DNA of 64,000 nt from an uncultured Actinomycetes bacterium (GCA_903925745.1 CAIYGQ010000174.1:1-64000), one strand, 5' to 3'; positions 8,748 to 18,240 are shown, counted from the stretch's first letter. Notes: generated from the letters alone by a model not told the origin. Numbers and translations are program-made.

Positions 8748-9650
8748 GTGACCGACCCGACACTCCCGGACCGCCGGCGGGCGCTCCGCCTCGGAGCGGC
8801 GTGCCTGGGCCTCGGCGTGCTGGGGTCGTCGTGCAGATCGCCGGCGTCACCCACCGTGGAGGCGGGCGACGCTGCGACCGTCCCGCTACAGGTCGTCGGC
8901 GCCTTCCCCACCGGCGTGCCGTACGTGGCGGCCGGCGCCCCGAGCCGGTTGCCGTTCCAGGTGGCGCTGGCCGACGGAACCCTGCTCGACGACCTGCCGG
9001 CCGAGGTGACCGCGACCGTCTGGCGGGACGGACGCCAGGTCGGTGAACCGTTGCGGTTGCGTCCGCAACCCGACGGTGCGGACGCCCCCTACCTGGCGCT
9101 CGAGACCACCTTCGACCTGCCGGTCCTCCACGAGGTGCGAATGCGGCTCGACGACCGGGACCTGTCGGCTCCGGTGGCCGTGTACGAGGCCGCGGCCGTC
9201 GTGACCCCACAGGTGGGCGCGGCCATGCCGGCGGCGGCGACACCCACGACCGAACAACCCCTGACGGTCGACCCCATCTGCACGCTCACGCCGACCTGTC
9301 CCCTGCACGAGACGTCGCTCGATGTCGCCCTCGGCGCGGGCGGCCCGGTGGCTCTGGTGGTCGGGAGCGCGGAGTACTGCCTGGACCTGAGGTGCGGACC
9401 GACGCTCGCGACGTTCGTCCGGACCGCTTCGGCGTTCCCGACCGTGCGGTCGATCCACGCCGAGCCCTACCGCAACCCGAAGGCAGTCCCGACGCTCATC
9501 GAGGCCGATCCGACCGAGCTGGTGGAGCGGCTCGCCATCTCCTGGGAGCCGGCCATCTTCTTCGTGGGCCGGGATGGCCTCATCGCGGCGCGGGCCGATG
9601 CCGTGGCGGGCGAGGAGGAGCTCCGGGGGCTCTTCGCCCGGATCGCCTGA
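8748..9650 (+). CDS. Tat/lipoprotein-type secreted protein with C-terminal thioredoxin-like region
   Basis: VTDPTLPDRRRALRLGAACLGLGVLGSSCRSP signal; C-terminal ...AISWEPAIFFVGRDGLIAARADAVAG; GTG start in ORF 7470..9650. Confidence 0.65.
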   Translation: MTDPTLPDRRRALRLGAACLGLGVLGSSCRSPASPTVEAGDAATVPLQVVGAFPTGVPYVAAGAPSRLPFQVALADGTLLDDLPAEVTATVWRDGRQVGEPLRLRPQPDGADAPYLALETTFDLPVLHEVRMRLDDRDLSAPVAVYEAAAVVTPQVGAAMPAAATPTTEQPLTVDPICTLTPTCPLHETSLDVALGAGGPVALVVGSAEYCLDLRCGPTLATFVRTASAFPTVRSIHAEPYRNPKAVPTLIEADPTELVERLAISWEPAIFFVGRDGLIAARADAVAGEEELRGLFARIA

Positions 9651-9724
9651 CCGGGGCGACCGAGCGGACGGCCAAGGTCAACGGGAGGTGCTCGGCCCCG
9701 GCGGGGGCTGGGGCGCCGGGTGCC

Positions 9725-10045
9725 TCAGCTGAAGGACTGGCCGCAGCCGCAGGTGCGCTGCGCGTTGGGGTTCGTGATCGCGAACCCCGACTGGTCCAGG
9801 CCGTCCTTGTAGTCGAGCGTCGCCCCGTGGAGGAGCTGCGCGCTCGACTGGTCGACGACGACACGGACCTCGCCGAACTCCTGGGTCAGGTCGTCATCGG
9901 CCACGTCGGTGTCGAAGAACATCTCGTAGGCGAAACCGGAGCAGCCGCCGGGACGGACGGCGACCCGCAGCGCCAGACCCTCGTCGCCCTCGGCCTCGAT
10001 GAGCTGGGAGACCTTGGTGGTCGCGGACTCGGTCAGGGTGATCAT
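9725..10045 (-). CDS. A-type iron-sulfur carrier (IscA/ErpA/HesB family)
   Basis: MITLTESATTKVSQLI...RVAVRPGGCSGFAYEMFFD...QRTCGCGQSFS. Confidence 0.93.
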   Translation of the reverse strand: MITLTESATTKVSQLIEAEGDEGLALRVAVRPGGCSGFAYEMFFDTDVADDDLTQEFGEVRVVVDQSSAQLLHGATLDYKDGLDQSGFAITNPNAQRTCGCGQSFS

Positions 10046-10125
10046 GGCTACCTCCGTCACGGTGCGAGGGACGCTCGGACCGCCTGATTGTACCGGCTGC
10101 GGCCGTGGAAAGACAGGCGGGCCGG

Positions 10126-10812
10126 TCAGTCCGAGGTGCGGATCCCGGCGCAGCACGGCGTCCGGTGTGACAGGTCGTGGAACTCGGTCACCTCGGCGCC
10201 GCCGAGCTCGTCGACGAAGCCCTCCAGCACGCCCCGGTGGAGGGAGCACACCACCTCGGGCTGGTGCTCGGCCAGATCGGCGAACGGACAGTGGCCGAAG
10301 GCCACCGTCGTGACGCCGTCCTCCTCCACCGACGCGGGGTCGAAGCCCAGGTCGTCGAGCATGCAGATCGCCGCGTCGACGCAGGTCCCGCGGACCGCGA
10401 CCGGACCGTGCGCCAGCACCCGACCCTGACGCCGACCCGCCTCGGCGGCCGGTTCGGCATCGACGCCGGCGTCGACGACCACCTCGAGCAGCATGCGGGC
10501 CAGCATCGGGAACACCGGGGGCTCCAGGCCGAGCGACGGCGAGTGCGGGCTCAGCTCGTAGAGCTTCTGCGGGCGGCCCACGCCGCCGCTGGTGTCGGGC
10601 CGCACGTCGAGCAGGCCGACCTCGCGCATCCGCTCCAGGTGGGGGCGCACCGTGTTGGGGTGCAGTCCGAGCGAACCGGCCACGTCAGCGGTCGCGAGCG
10701 GCCGGGGTGACCGGGCCAGCTCCAGGTAGATGGCGTACCGCGTGTTGTCGCCCAGCGCCTTCAACAGGTCGAGTCGACCGGGCGGGTCGGGGTCGCTGCG
10801 CCGGTCGCTCAC
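10126..10812 (-). CDS. SufR-like winged-helix regulator with C-terminal cysteine motif
   Basis: LDLLKALGDNTRYAIYLEL...HPNTVRPHLERMREVGLL; HCPFADLAEHQPEVVC...TPCCAG. Confidence 0.75.
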   Translation of the reverse strand: MSDRRSDPDPPGRLDLLKALGDNTRYAIYLELARSPRPLATADVAGSLGLHPNTVRPHLERMREVGLLDVRPDTSGGVGRPQKLYELSPHSPSLGLEPPVFPMLARMLLEVVVDAGVDAEPAAEAGRRQGRVLAHGPVAVRGTCVDAAICMLDDLGFDPASVEEDGVTTVAFGHCPFADLAEHQPEVVCSLHRGVLEGFVDELGGAEVTEFHDLSHRTPCCAGIRTSD

Positions 10813-10867
10813 GACGGCATCCTACCGCCGACCGTGATTCCCCGGCCGCCGCCGGTAAAATGCCGTC

Positions 10868-12043
10868 GTGCCCCCGGTCGAGCTGCCCTCCCCCGAGTCG
10901 ATCACGGAACTGCTGCGTGGCGTCGTCGACCCGGAGCTCGGCTCCGACATCGTCGAGCTCGGCATGGCCAAGGGGGTTCGGATCGATCCCGACGGCGTCG
11001 TCCACGTCACCGTCGCCCTGACCACATCGGGCTGTCCGCTGCGGGCGCAGATCCAACGCGACGTCCGGGCGCGGATCGGATCGCTGCCGGGCGTCACGCG
11101 GGTCCGGATGGACTGGAGCGAGCTGACCCAGGAGGAGAAGGCCACCGCCATGGAGCGGGCGCGGCGAAACATCGCCGAGCGGGAGGACGCCACGAACGTC
11201 CCGGCGCGGGCCAAGGTGGTCATGGTGGCCTCCGGCAAGGGCGGTGTCGGCAAGTCGTCGGTCACCGTGAACCTGGCGGCAGCACTCGCGCACCGCGGGC
11301 ACACCGTGGGCGTGCTCGACGCCGACATCTGGGGCTTCTCGGTGCCACGGATGCTCGGTCTGGACGGTCGGCTGGAGGCCGACGGCGAACGCAAGCGCAT
11401 CCGCCCCCAGGAACGTCGCATCGGCGACGGGATGCTGCAGGTCGTCTCCATGGGGTTCCTGGTCGAGGACGAGGAGGCGGCGCTGATGTGGCGGGGCCTG
11501 ATCCTCAACCGGGCCGTCCAGCACTTCCTGGAGGACGTCGACTGGGGCGACCTCGACTACCTGCTGATCGACATGCCGCCCGGCACCGGCGACGTCCAGA
11601 TGGGACTGGCGCGGATGCTGCCGCGAGCGGAGATGGTCGTGGTGACCACCCCGGCCGAGGCCGCCCAGAAGGTCGCCGTCCGCGTGGTCGACATGGGGCG
11701 GAAGAACTTCCTGCGGATCGTCGGCGTGGTCGAGAACATGTCGGTCTACGTCGACGAGGACGGCCGGGAGCACCCCATCTTCGGCTCCGGGGGCGGTCAG
11801 GCACTCGCCGACGCCGTCGGGGTCCCGCTGCTCGGATCGATCCCCATCGAGCCGGCCGTGTCCGAGGGGGGTGATGCCGGCAACCCCGTCGCACTCGGGG
11901 ACGGCCCGGCCGCTGACGCGTTCCGCGAACTGGCGCGGGTGCTGGTCGAGGACGCCGTCCCACCGACGGACCTGACGGGGTGTTCGGCCCGGATGCTCGC
12001 AGCGGTCGACGCCGCGCTGGCCGCCGCCGACGCCGCCGGCTGA
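10868..12043 (+). CDS. mrp: Mrp/NBP35 family Fe-S carrier ATPase with N-terminal DUF59/MIP18 domain
   Basis: VMVASGKGGVGKSSVTVNLAAALA, DADIWGFSVPRMLG, DYLLIDMPPGTGDVQ. Confidence 0.93.
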   Translation: MPPVELPSPESITELLRGVVDPELGSDIVELGMAKGVRIDPDGVVHVTVALTTSGCPLRAQIQRDVRARIGSLPGVTRVRMDWSELTQEEKATAMERARRNIAEREDATNVPARAKVVMVASGKGGVGKSSVTVNLAAALAHRGHTVGVLDADIWGFSVPRMLGLDGRLEADGERKRIRPQERRIGDGMLQVVSMGFLVEDEEAALMWRGLILNRAVQHFLEDVDWGDLDYLLIDMPPGTGDVQMGLARMLPRAEMVVVTTPAEAAQKVAVRVVDMGRKNFLRIVGVVENMSVYVDEDGREHPIFGSGGGQALADAVGVPLLGSIPIEPAVSEGGDAGNPVALGDGPAADAFRELARVLVEDAVPPTDLTGCSARMLAAVDAALAAADAAG

Positions 12044-12076
12044 CGGCGCCCGCGGGCCGACTGCGCTCCGGGCCGA

Positions 12077-12952
12077 TCAGTCGACGTCGACGACGGGCAG
12101 GCCCGAGCGGGCGTCGAACGAGGCGCCCGGACCGTCGGGGTCGTCCGGCAGGCGGATCCGCAGTCCGTGGGGTGACTCGACGAGCGTCGGCAGCACGGCG
12201 GGCACGCTGGCGATCGACGCCGCGTGGTCCAGCACGTCGCGGGCGGTGTCGAAGCGGCGCAGCGCGTCGAGCGACCGGATGGTCGGCAGGATCATCGTGA
12301 ACTCACCCGCCCGGTGGCGCTCGAGCGCCTCGTCCGGTCGCATCCAGTGGGTCCCGATGAGCTCGCGCTCATCGTGGACGGCCTCCTGCTGGTCGGGAAG
12401 CGCCGCCACGAAGAAGCGGGTGTCGTAGCGACGGAGCGCGCCGAGGGGGGTGATCCACCGGGCGAAGTAGTGCAACGAGGAGGCGTCGACCAGGAGGCCC
12501 TCCTCGTCGAGGACGTCGAGGAGCGTCCGGTCCGAGCGGTCGACGCTGCGCCGATGGCGGGCGAAGCGTTCGACGACCTGCGCGTCGTCGAACGCCACGG
12601 GCGCACCGTCGGGGCGCACAGCGAGCAGGATCCCGGCCTCCTCGAAGGTCTCCCGCACCGTCGCCATCCAGAACGCCAGTCCTCCGGCGGGGACGTCCAG
12701 TCGTCGGGAGGCCTCGGAGTCGTCGAGGCCGCGGCAACGTGCCGCGAGCCCCGGGTCGTGGTCCTCGGCGTCGAGCCCGCCGCCCGGGAACACGTAGGCG
12801 CCACCCACGAAGTCCGACCGCAGGTTGCGCTGCATGAGGCACACCTCGAACCCGCCGGCAGCACCGCCGTCACGGAGCAACATCACCGTCGCCGCCGGTC
12901 GCACCGGCACGGAGTCGGGGACGTCGGAACGCGCGCTGAGGACGCTGCTCAC
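12077..12952 (-). CDS. NUDIX hydrolase
   Basis: GGAYVFPGGGLDAED...ATVRETFEEAGILLA. Confidence 0.85.
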   Translation of the reverse strand: MSSVLSARSDVPDSVPVRPAATVMLLRDGGAAGGFEVCLMQRNLRSDFVGGAYVFPGGGLDAEDHDPGLAARCRGLDDSEASRRLDVPAGGLAFWMATVRETFEEAGILLAVRPDGAPVAFDDAQVVERFARHRRSVDRSDRTLLDVLDEEGLLVDASSLHYFARWITPLGALRRYDTRFFVAALPDQQEAVHDERELIGTHWMRPDEALERHRAGEFTMILPTIRSLDALRRFDTARDVLDHAASIASVPAVLPTLVESPHGLRIRLPDDPDGPGASFDARSGLPVVDVD

Positions 12953-13557
12953 GTGCCGGGAGGAAGTTCGCGGGGCCGGTCCACCTGGACGTCGACGATC
13001 TCGGCCTCGACGATCCCGGGCTCACCGTCGACCGGCCCGCGGGTGGCGTTCCCGACGGGTCCACCGAACCCTCCCGGCCCGGCGAACCCACCCGGTGGCC
13101 GGACGTCGCCGATGATGACCGTCCGGAACGCCGTCGTCCCGCCGAACGGTGCGCCGCCCACGGCCCCGGAGCGGAAAACTGCGGCGCCACGCTCGATCCG
13201 ACGGGCCCACCACCGCTCCACGAGCGGCCGGACCAGCGCCCGCGTCGGCGGCAGCACGAGCACGAAACCGATCGCCGCGGTCACGAACCCCGGGACCAGC
13301 AGGAACAACCCGGCGAGCAGGACCAGCAGGCCGTCGGTGGCGGCACGGTTCGGGCTGCGCCCCTGGGCCAGGTCCTGTTGGGCGCGACGGGCCACCGAGG
13401 CGCCCTGGCGGGCCACCAGCCAGAGCCCGACCATGACGCAACCGACCATGAGCACGGCGGTCCACAGGATGCCGACGACCCCCGCGACCGCGACGATCGA
13501 CCACAGCTGGGCGAGGCCCACCAGAGCCAGGGCCACCAGGACGAGGAGGACGGTCAC
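12949..13557 (-). CDS. FxsA family membrane protein
   Basis: TM segments plus LLAGLFLLVPGFVTAAIGFVLVLPPTRALVRPLV; 4-bp overlap with NUDIX gene. Confidence 0.75.
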   Translation of the reverse strand: MTVLLVLVALALVGLAQLWSIVAVAGVVGILWTAVLMVGCVMVGLWLVARQGASVARRAQQDLAQGRSPNRAATDGLLVLLAGLFLLVPGFVTAAIGFVLVLPPTRALVRPLVERWWARRIERGAAVFRSGAVGGAPFGGTTAFRTVIIGDVRPPGGFAGPGGFGGPVGNATRGPVDGEPGIVEAEIVDVQVDRPRELPPGT

Positions 13558-13674
13558 GACCTTCAGGCTAGGTGGTCCACGGGGGACCCACCGGTCGGAC
13601 GTGAGCGCGGGCTCAGCCCGTGGACCGCGCTGCGTCGAAGGGACGACGGGACCCGGGCCGGACCCGGGACCCGG

Positions 13675-13932
13675 TCAGCTGGCCTCGAGCAGTTGGGTGC
13701 GCTCGGCCTCGTTGAGGCCGCCCCAGACCCCGTGTGGTTCACGGATCTCGAGGGCGTAGTTGAGGCATTCGTCCCGGGCCGCGCACTCGGCGCAGATCGC
13801 CTTGGCGCGGCGTTCCCGCTCGAGCCGGTCGGCCTTGCGCTCGAAGCTGGGCGGCGGGAAGAAGACGACGGCCTGCGGCCCACGACAGGCCGCCCGGTCC
13901 TGCCACGTCACTCTGGATGGTTGTGCACTCAC
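13675..13932 (-). CDS. WhiB-family Fe-S transcriptional regulator
   Basis: WQDRAACRG...AKAICAECAARDECLNYALEIREPHGVWGGLNEAER. Confidence 0.95.
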   Translation of the reverse strand: MSAQPSRVTWQDRAACRGPQAVVFFPPPSFERKADRLERERRAKAICAECAARDECLNYALEIREPHGVWGGLNEAERTQLLEAS

Positions 13933-14030
13933 CGAACGACCCCCCAGTCACGGCGTTGCTCGACCCTAGGCAGGGGTACAGATCCCCGACAATGATGAAT
14001 TCGCGAGCACTCCGCTCACTTCCGCAAGCA

Positions 14031-14071
14031 CCTGCCAGCGACAACCTGCCAGCGGCAACGTGCCAGCGACA
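14031..14071. repeat. three 14-bp tandem units (CCTGCCAGCGRCAA) upstream of whiB
   Basis: cctgccagcgacaa / cctgccagcggcaa / cgtgccagcgaca. Confidence 0.8.
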
Positions 14072-14144
14072 TAGGGGTCGCGCGCGGCACACGTGTCGCG
14101 CGCTGGAGCCACGAAACAGGGCGGCAGGAACGGGAGGTGGCGGT

Positions 14145-15512
14145 TCAGCGCCGCTTGCGCATCTCGCGGTAGTCGATCGCGCCGCCCACCTCGGGTTCGA
14201 CCTCGAGCACGAGCCCGTCGATCGACACCACCCGCACCGACCCGCCTGATGGGATCGGCGTCGCCCGGTTGGTCCGGGCCCGCCACAGTCCGCCGAGCAC
14301 CTCGACGGTCCCCTCGGGATCCACGCCCTCCACCGCCCGACCCAATTCACCGACGAGCTGTTCCCGGCCGATCGTCGGCGTCGCGAACCGGGTCCGCACC
14401 ATGGCGGGCATGCCCGAGAACACCACCACCGCCATCCCGACGATCCCGACGACCAACGCGATCCACGTCGGGCGGAACTCGCTGAACAGGAACACCGAAC
14501 CGATCGTGAACATCGTCGTGCCGATCACCGACCACGCCCGCGGGATCCCCGTCTGAACGTCGATCGCCGCTGCGACCACCCCACCAACCAGCAGGGCGAG
14601 CGCCCAGCCGTTCCGGGGGAGCTCGGCGACGCCGTAGCCGCCGAGGATCACGCAGACGGCCCCGACCACCCCGGCGATGCCGACGCCGGCGGTGAAGAAC
14701 TCGAAGAGCAACAACCCCAGGCCGGCCGCCAGCAGCAGGTACGCCACCGATGGACTGGCCGCCGTGTGGAACAACTGCACGAACAGCGGCAGCTTCGAGA
14801 AGCGCACCACCGTCACCGGGACCTGGCGACGCTGGCCGTCCTCGGTGACGGTCTCGGTCCGCACACCCTCCAGCGCCACCACGTGCTCGAGCACGGTCGG
14901 GGAGAACCGGTCGACAACCCCGGCGTCGACCGCCTCCTGCGCACCGAGCACCTGGGTGCGGGCGACCGCCGCAGCGCCGGTGAGCAGCTCACCGAACTCG
15001 TCGGCGTCGAGGGACTGCGGTCCGGCGTCCCCGATGGTCGAACCCGGCGAGATGCCGGACGAGTCGGCGACCTGCACCAGGTCGACCACGGCGCCCCGGG
15101 CGGTCGAGCCCGACGGCCCGACCCAGATCGACACGGGGACGTCCGCGCTCGCGATGGCGGTGGCGACCTGTGCCAGCCGGGCGTCGTCGACGGCCGCTCC
15201 CGCCGAATCGAGCTGCAACACGACGGCCACCACCCCGTCGGCGGCGCGGGCACCGGCGAGCGTGTCGACCACGAAGTCCGCCTCGATCTCGTCGATGAGC
15301 CCGTCGACGGCCACGACGTCGACGCAGCCAACCTCCTGGCAGGTGGCGGGCCGGTCGGCGCCGCCCTCGGGGGCGCCCGTCGGGGCGGGATCGTCACCCT
15401 GCGCCCCGGCGGGATCCGCCAGCGACGCCGCCGCGGGCAGCCCGACTGCCAGCAGCGCCACGAGGGCGAGCACGATCCGACGCGGACGCCCCGGTAGCCT
15501 CACGTCCGCCAT
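14145..15512 (-). CDS. NfeD-family long-form membrane protein (ClpP-class SDH domain plus NfeD C-terminal domain)
   Basis: Signal peptide MADVRLPGRPRRIVLALVALLAVGLPAAA; WVGPSGSTARGAVVDL...GSTIGDA; multi-TM; C-terminal OB-like VGELGRAVEGVDPEGTVEVLGGLWRARTN. Confidence 0.8.
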   Translation of the reverse strand: MADVRLPGRPRRIVLALVALLAVGLPAAASLADPAGAQGDDPAPTGAPEGGADRPATCQEVGCVDVVAVDGLIDEIEADFVVDTLAGARAADGVVAVVLQLDSAGAAVDDARLAQVATAIASADVPVSIWVGPSGSTARGAVVDLVQVADSSGISPGSTIGDAGPQSLDADEFGELLTGAAAVARTQVLGAQEAVDAGVVDRFSPTVLEHVVALEGVRTETVTEDGQRRQVPVTVVRFSKLPLFVQLFHTAASPSVAYLLLAAGLGLLLFEFFTAGVGIAGVVGAVCVILGGYGVAELPRNGWALALLVGGVVAAAIDVQTGIPRAWSVIGTTMFTIGSVFLFSEFRPTWIALVVGIVGMAVVVFSGMPAMVRTRFATPTIGREQLVGELGRAVEGVDPEGTVEVLGGLWRARTNRATPIPSGGSVRVVSIDGLVLEVEPEVGGAIDYREMRKRR

Positions 15513-15578
15513 CGCTCGTCGCCTCACCGGCGTGCCTCCGTCGATCCGTCTCCGTCGATCCACGACCGAAGGGACTCT

Positions 15579-16547
15579 GTGGAACCAGCGCAGTTTCTCA
15601 CCAGCTCCGGCGTGCTCATCGTCGCCGGGAAGGGCGGCGTGGGCAAGACGACGGTGACGGCCGCACTGGCGGTGGCGGCATCGTCGGTGGGCCTGAGGGT
15701 GCTGGTCGTGGAGGTTGAGGGCAAGGAGTCCATGGCCTCGGCGTTCGAGACGGGGACGCTGACCTACGACGAGCAGGTGCTCGTCGACGCCGCCCGCGAC
15801 CACGCCGGCGTCCACGCCAGGACGGTGACCCCGGACGACGCACTCCTCGACTACCTGAACGAGCGGGGCCTGCAGCGGCTCTCGAAGCGGCTCGTGAGCA
15901 CCGGCCTGCTGGACGTGATCTCGACGGCGATCCCCGGGATCCGCGACATCCTCGTGCTCGGGAAGGTCAAGCAGCTCGAGCGATCCGGCACCTTCGACCT
16001 GGTCCTCGTCGACGCTCCCGCCGCCGGCCACGCGATCACGTTCCTCCGATCGGCGAGCGGCATCCTGGATGCCGTCGGGGTCGGCCCGATCAACGCCCAG
16101 GCCCGTGACGTCCAGGAGCTACTGAGCGACCCGGCCCGGTGCCGCGTCGTGCTGGTCACCGTGCCGGAGGAGACCCCCGTGAACGAACTCGTCGAGACCG
16201 CCTACAACCTGGAGGACCAGGTGGGCGTGGCGCTCGGACCGGTGGTGGTGAACGGGATCCACCCGGAGCTCGCCGGGCTGGACACCGACCCCGAGGAGGC
16301 GGCCCGCGACGCCGGCGTGGCGCTCGTCGAGGGCGAGGCCGAGGCGCTCCGGGAGGCAGCGGCCTTCCGTCGAGCCCGCACCCGGCTCCAGATCGAGCAG
16401 CTCGACCGCATGGCGGACCTGTTGCCGCTCCCCCAGCTGCGCCTCCCCGACCTGTTCACCTCCGACCTCGGTCGACAGGAGCTCGACACGCTGGCCGCGG
16501 CGCTCATCGAACAAGTGGTCGCGTTGCCGGAGACGGGCACACCGTGA
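15579..16547 (+). CDS. ArsA/Get3-like ATPase, first of pair
   Basis: VLIVAGKGGVGKTTVTAALAVAASSVGLRVLVVEVEGK; LVLVDAPAAGHAITFL. Confidence 0.88.
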   Translation: MEPAQFLTSSGVLIVAGKGGVGKTTVTAALAVAASSVGLRVLVVEVEGKESMASAFETGTLTYDEQVLVDAARDHAGVHARTVTPDDALLDYLNERGLQRLSKRLVSTGLLDVISTAIPGIRDILVLGKVKQLERSGTFDLVLVDAPAAGHAITFLRSASGILDAVGVGPINAQARDVQELLSDPARCRVVLVTVPEETPVNELVETAYNLEDQVGVALGPVVVNGIHPELAGLDTDPEEAARDAGVALVEGEAEALREAAAFRRARTRLQIEQLDRMADLLPLPQLRLPDLFTSDLGRQELDTLAAALIEQVVALPETGTP

Positions 16548-17683
16548 CCGGCGACGACCTGACCGACGTCATCGACCGCAGCCACGTTGTTGTGTGCTGC
16601 GGCTCGGGCGGCGTGGGCAAGACGACGACGGCGGCGGTGGTGGCGCTGGAGGCGGCCCGCCGCGGCCGGCGGTCGGTCGTGGTGACGATCGACCCCGCCC
16701 GACGGCTGGCGAACGCGCTGGGCCTGGAGGGTCTGAGCGACACCGCGTCGACGATCCCGGGCGACTGGGCCGGTGAGATGCAGGCGCTGATGCTCGACAC
16801 GAAGTCGACCTTCGACGGGCTCGTCAGGCGTTACGCCGCCGACGACGACCAGGCCCGGGCCATCCTGACCAACACGTTCTACGAGAACATCTCGGGCTCG
16901 CTGTCGGGCACCCAGGAGTACATGGCCTCGGAGAAGCTCTACGAGCTTGCGGTGGAGTCCGACTACGACCTGGTGGTCGTCGACACCCCTCCGACCCGGA
17001 ACGCCCTGGACTTCATCGACGCACCCCAGCGCCTGGCCCGGTTCCTGGACCACCGCATCTACAAGATCCTGGTGAGCCCGTCACGGGGACCGATCCGGGC
17101 CGTGAACCTGGCGGCGGCGGCCGTCACGCGATCGCTCGCCAAGGTGGTCGGAGCCGACGTCATCAGCGACGCCATCGCCTTCTTCCAGGCGTTCGAGGGC
17201 ATGGAGGAGGGATTCGCGCGACGGGCCGAGCGGGTGGACCACCTGCTCCGCGAGCCCACGACGGCGTTCCTGCTCGTCGCCTCACCCAAGGCCGACACCG
17301 TCGCCGAGGCCGGCTACTTCGCCGACCGGCTGTCGGACCTGGGCATCGACGTCCGCGGACTGATCGTCAACCGCATGCAGCCGGCCTTCGAGTTCCGCAC
17401 GGACCGACCGGAGCTGACCGGGACCGCCGTCCGGGCGCGGGCATCGACGCTGACGGGCACCGACCTGGGCGACCTGTACGCGTGCCTGGCCGACGCCCGC
17501 CAGCTCGCCGCCGCCGAGGATCAGCACCTGCGGGGGCTGGCGGAACGGGTCGCTCCAGCGCCCGTCGTGCGGGTGCCGATCCAACCGGTCGAGGTCACCG
17601 ACCTGGGCGCGCTGCACGGACTGGCCGACCTGATGTTCGCCAACGGTGGACCCGATGGCGGCGGCAGGACCGGGCGCAGCTAG
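16544..17683 (+). CDS. ArsA/Get3-like ATPase, second of pair
   Basis: GTG overlapping upstream stop (GTGA); VVCCGSGGVGKTTTAAVVALEAARRGRRSVVVTIDPARRLANALGL; LVVVDTPPTRNALDFIDAP. Confidence 0.9.
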   Translation: MTGDDLTDVIDRSHVVVCCGSGGVGKTTTAAVVALEAARRGRRSVVVTIDPARRLANALGLEGLSDTASTIPGDWAGEMQALMLDTKSTFDGLVRRYAADDDQARAILTNTFYENISGSLSGTQEYMASEKLYELAVESDYDLVVVDTPPTRNALDFIDAPQRLARFLDHRIYKILVSPSRGPIRAVNLAAAAVTRSLAKVVGADVISDAIAFFQAFEGMEEGFARRAERVDHLLREPTTAFLLVASPKADTVAEAGYFADRLSDLGIDVRGLIVNRMQPAFEFRTDRPELTGTAVRARASTLTGTDLGDLYACLADARQLAAAEDQHLRGLAERVAPAPVVRVPIQPVEVTDLGALHGLADLMFANGGPDGGGRTGRS

Positions 17684-17693
17684 CCTCGCCACC

Positions 17694-18080
17694 GTGCGGA
17701 CGATCCTGCTGGCCAGCGACGACGACGCCCTGGTGGCCGAGGTCGACGCCGCGCTCGTCGACGACGACACCCGCCTCGCCGTGGTGAAGGCCGGACGGGA
17801 CGTGGCCGACGCAGTCGTGGAGGTCGGCTGCGACCTGGTGGTGCTCGACCTGCAGATCGGCAACATGGGCGGCATGGCCGCGTGCCGCCACCTGCGGCTG
17901 GAGTCGGGGGCCGGCCGGATCCCGGACCAGCGGATCATCCTCCTGCTCGACCGGGCCGCCGACGCCCTCCTGGCCCACCAGAGTGGCGCGGACGCCCACC
18001 TGGTGAAGCCCCTCGACGCCCTCCGACTCCAGGACACCGTGGCCGAGGTCCTCGCCGACCGTCGATCGGTCGGGGCCTGA
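17694..18080 (+). CDS. single-domain response-regulator receiver-like protein
   Basis: VRTILLASDDDALVAEVDAAL...DLVVLDLQIGNMGGMAACRHLR...GADAHLVKPLDALRL. Confidence 0.75.
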   Translation: MRTILLASDDDALVAEVDAALVDDDTRLAVVKAGRDVADAVVEVGCDLVVLDLQIGNMGGMAACRHLRLESGAGRIPDQRIILLLDRAADALLAHQSGADAHLVKPLDALRLQDTVAEVLADRRSVGA

Positions 18081-18128
18081 GCGCTCCGCTGTTCCCTGCT
18101 GCCGCCTGCGGTTACGATGACCGCCCCA

Positions 18129-18205
18129 CGGGTGGTGGCGCAGTTTGGCAGCGCGCCTCGTTCGGGACGAGGAGGCCGGGAGTTCAAATCTCCCCCACCC
18201 GACCA
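18129..18205 (+). tRNA. tRNA-Pro (anticodon CGG), CCA encoded
   Basis: Acceptor CGGGTGG/CCACCCG, anticodon stem-loop CCTCG-TTCGGGA-CGAGG, T-arm GGGAG-TTCAAAT-CTCCC. Confidence 0.95.
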
Positions 18206-18211
18206 TCGTCA

Positions 18212-18240
18212 GGCACCCGGTCCGCAGCGGGCCGGGTGCC
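18212..18240 (+). terminator. hairpin after tRNA-Pro
   Basis: GGCACCCGG-N11-CCGGGTGCC. Confidence 0.55.

Noticed and set aside
12224-13759. 511-aa plus-strand ORF over NUDIX and FxsA
   Set aside because: Antisense shadow of two well-supported genes
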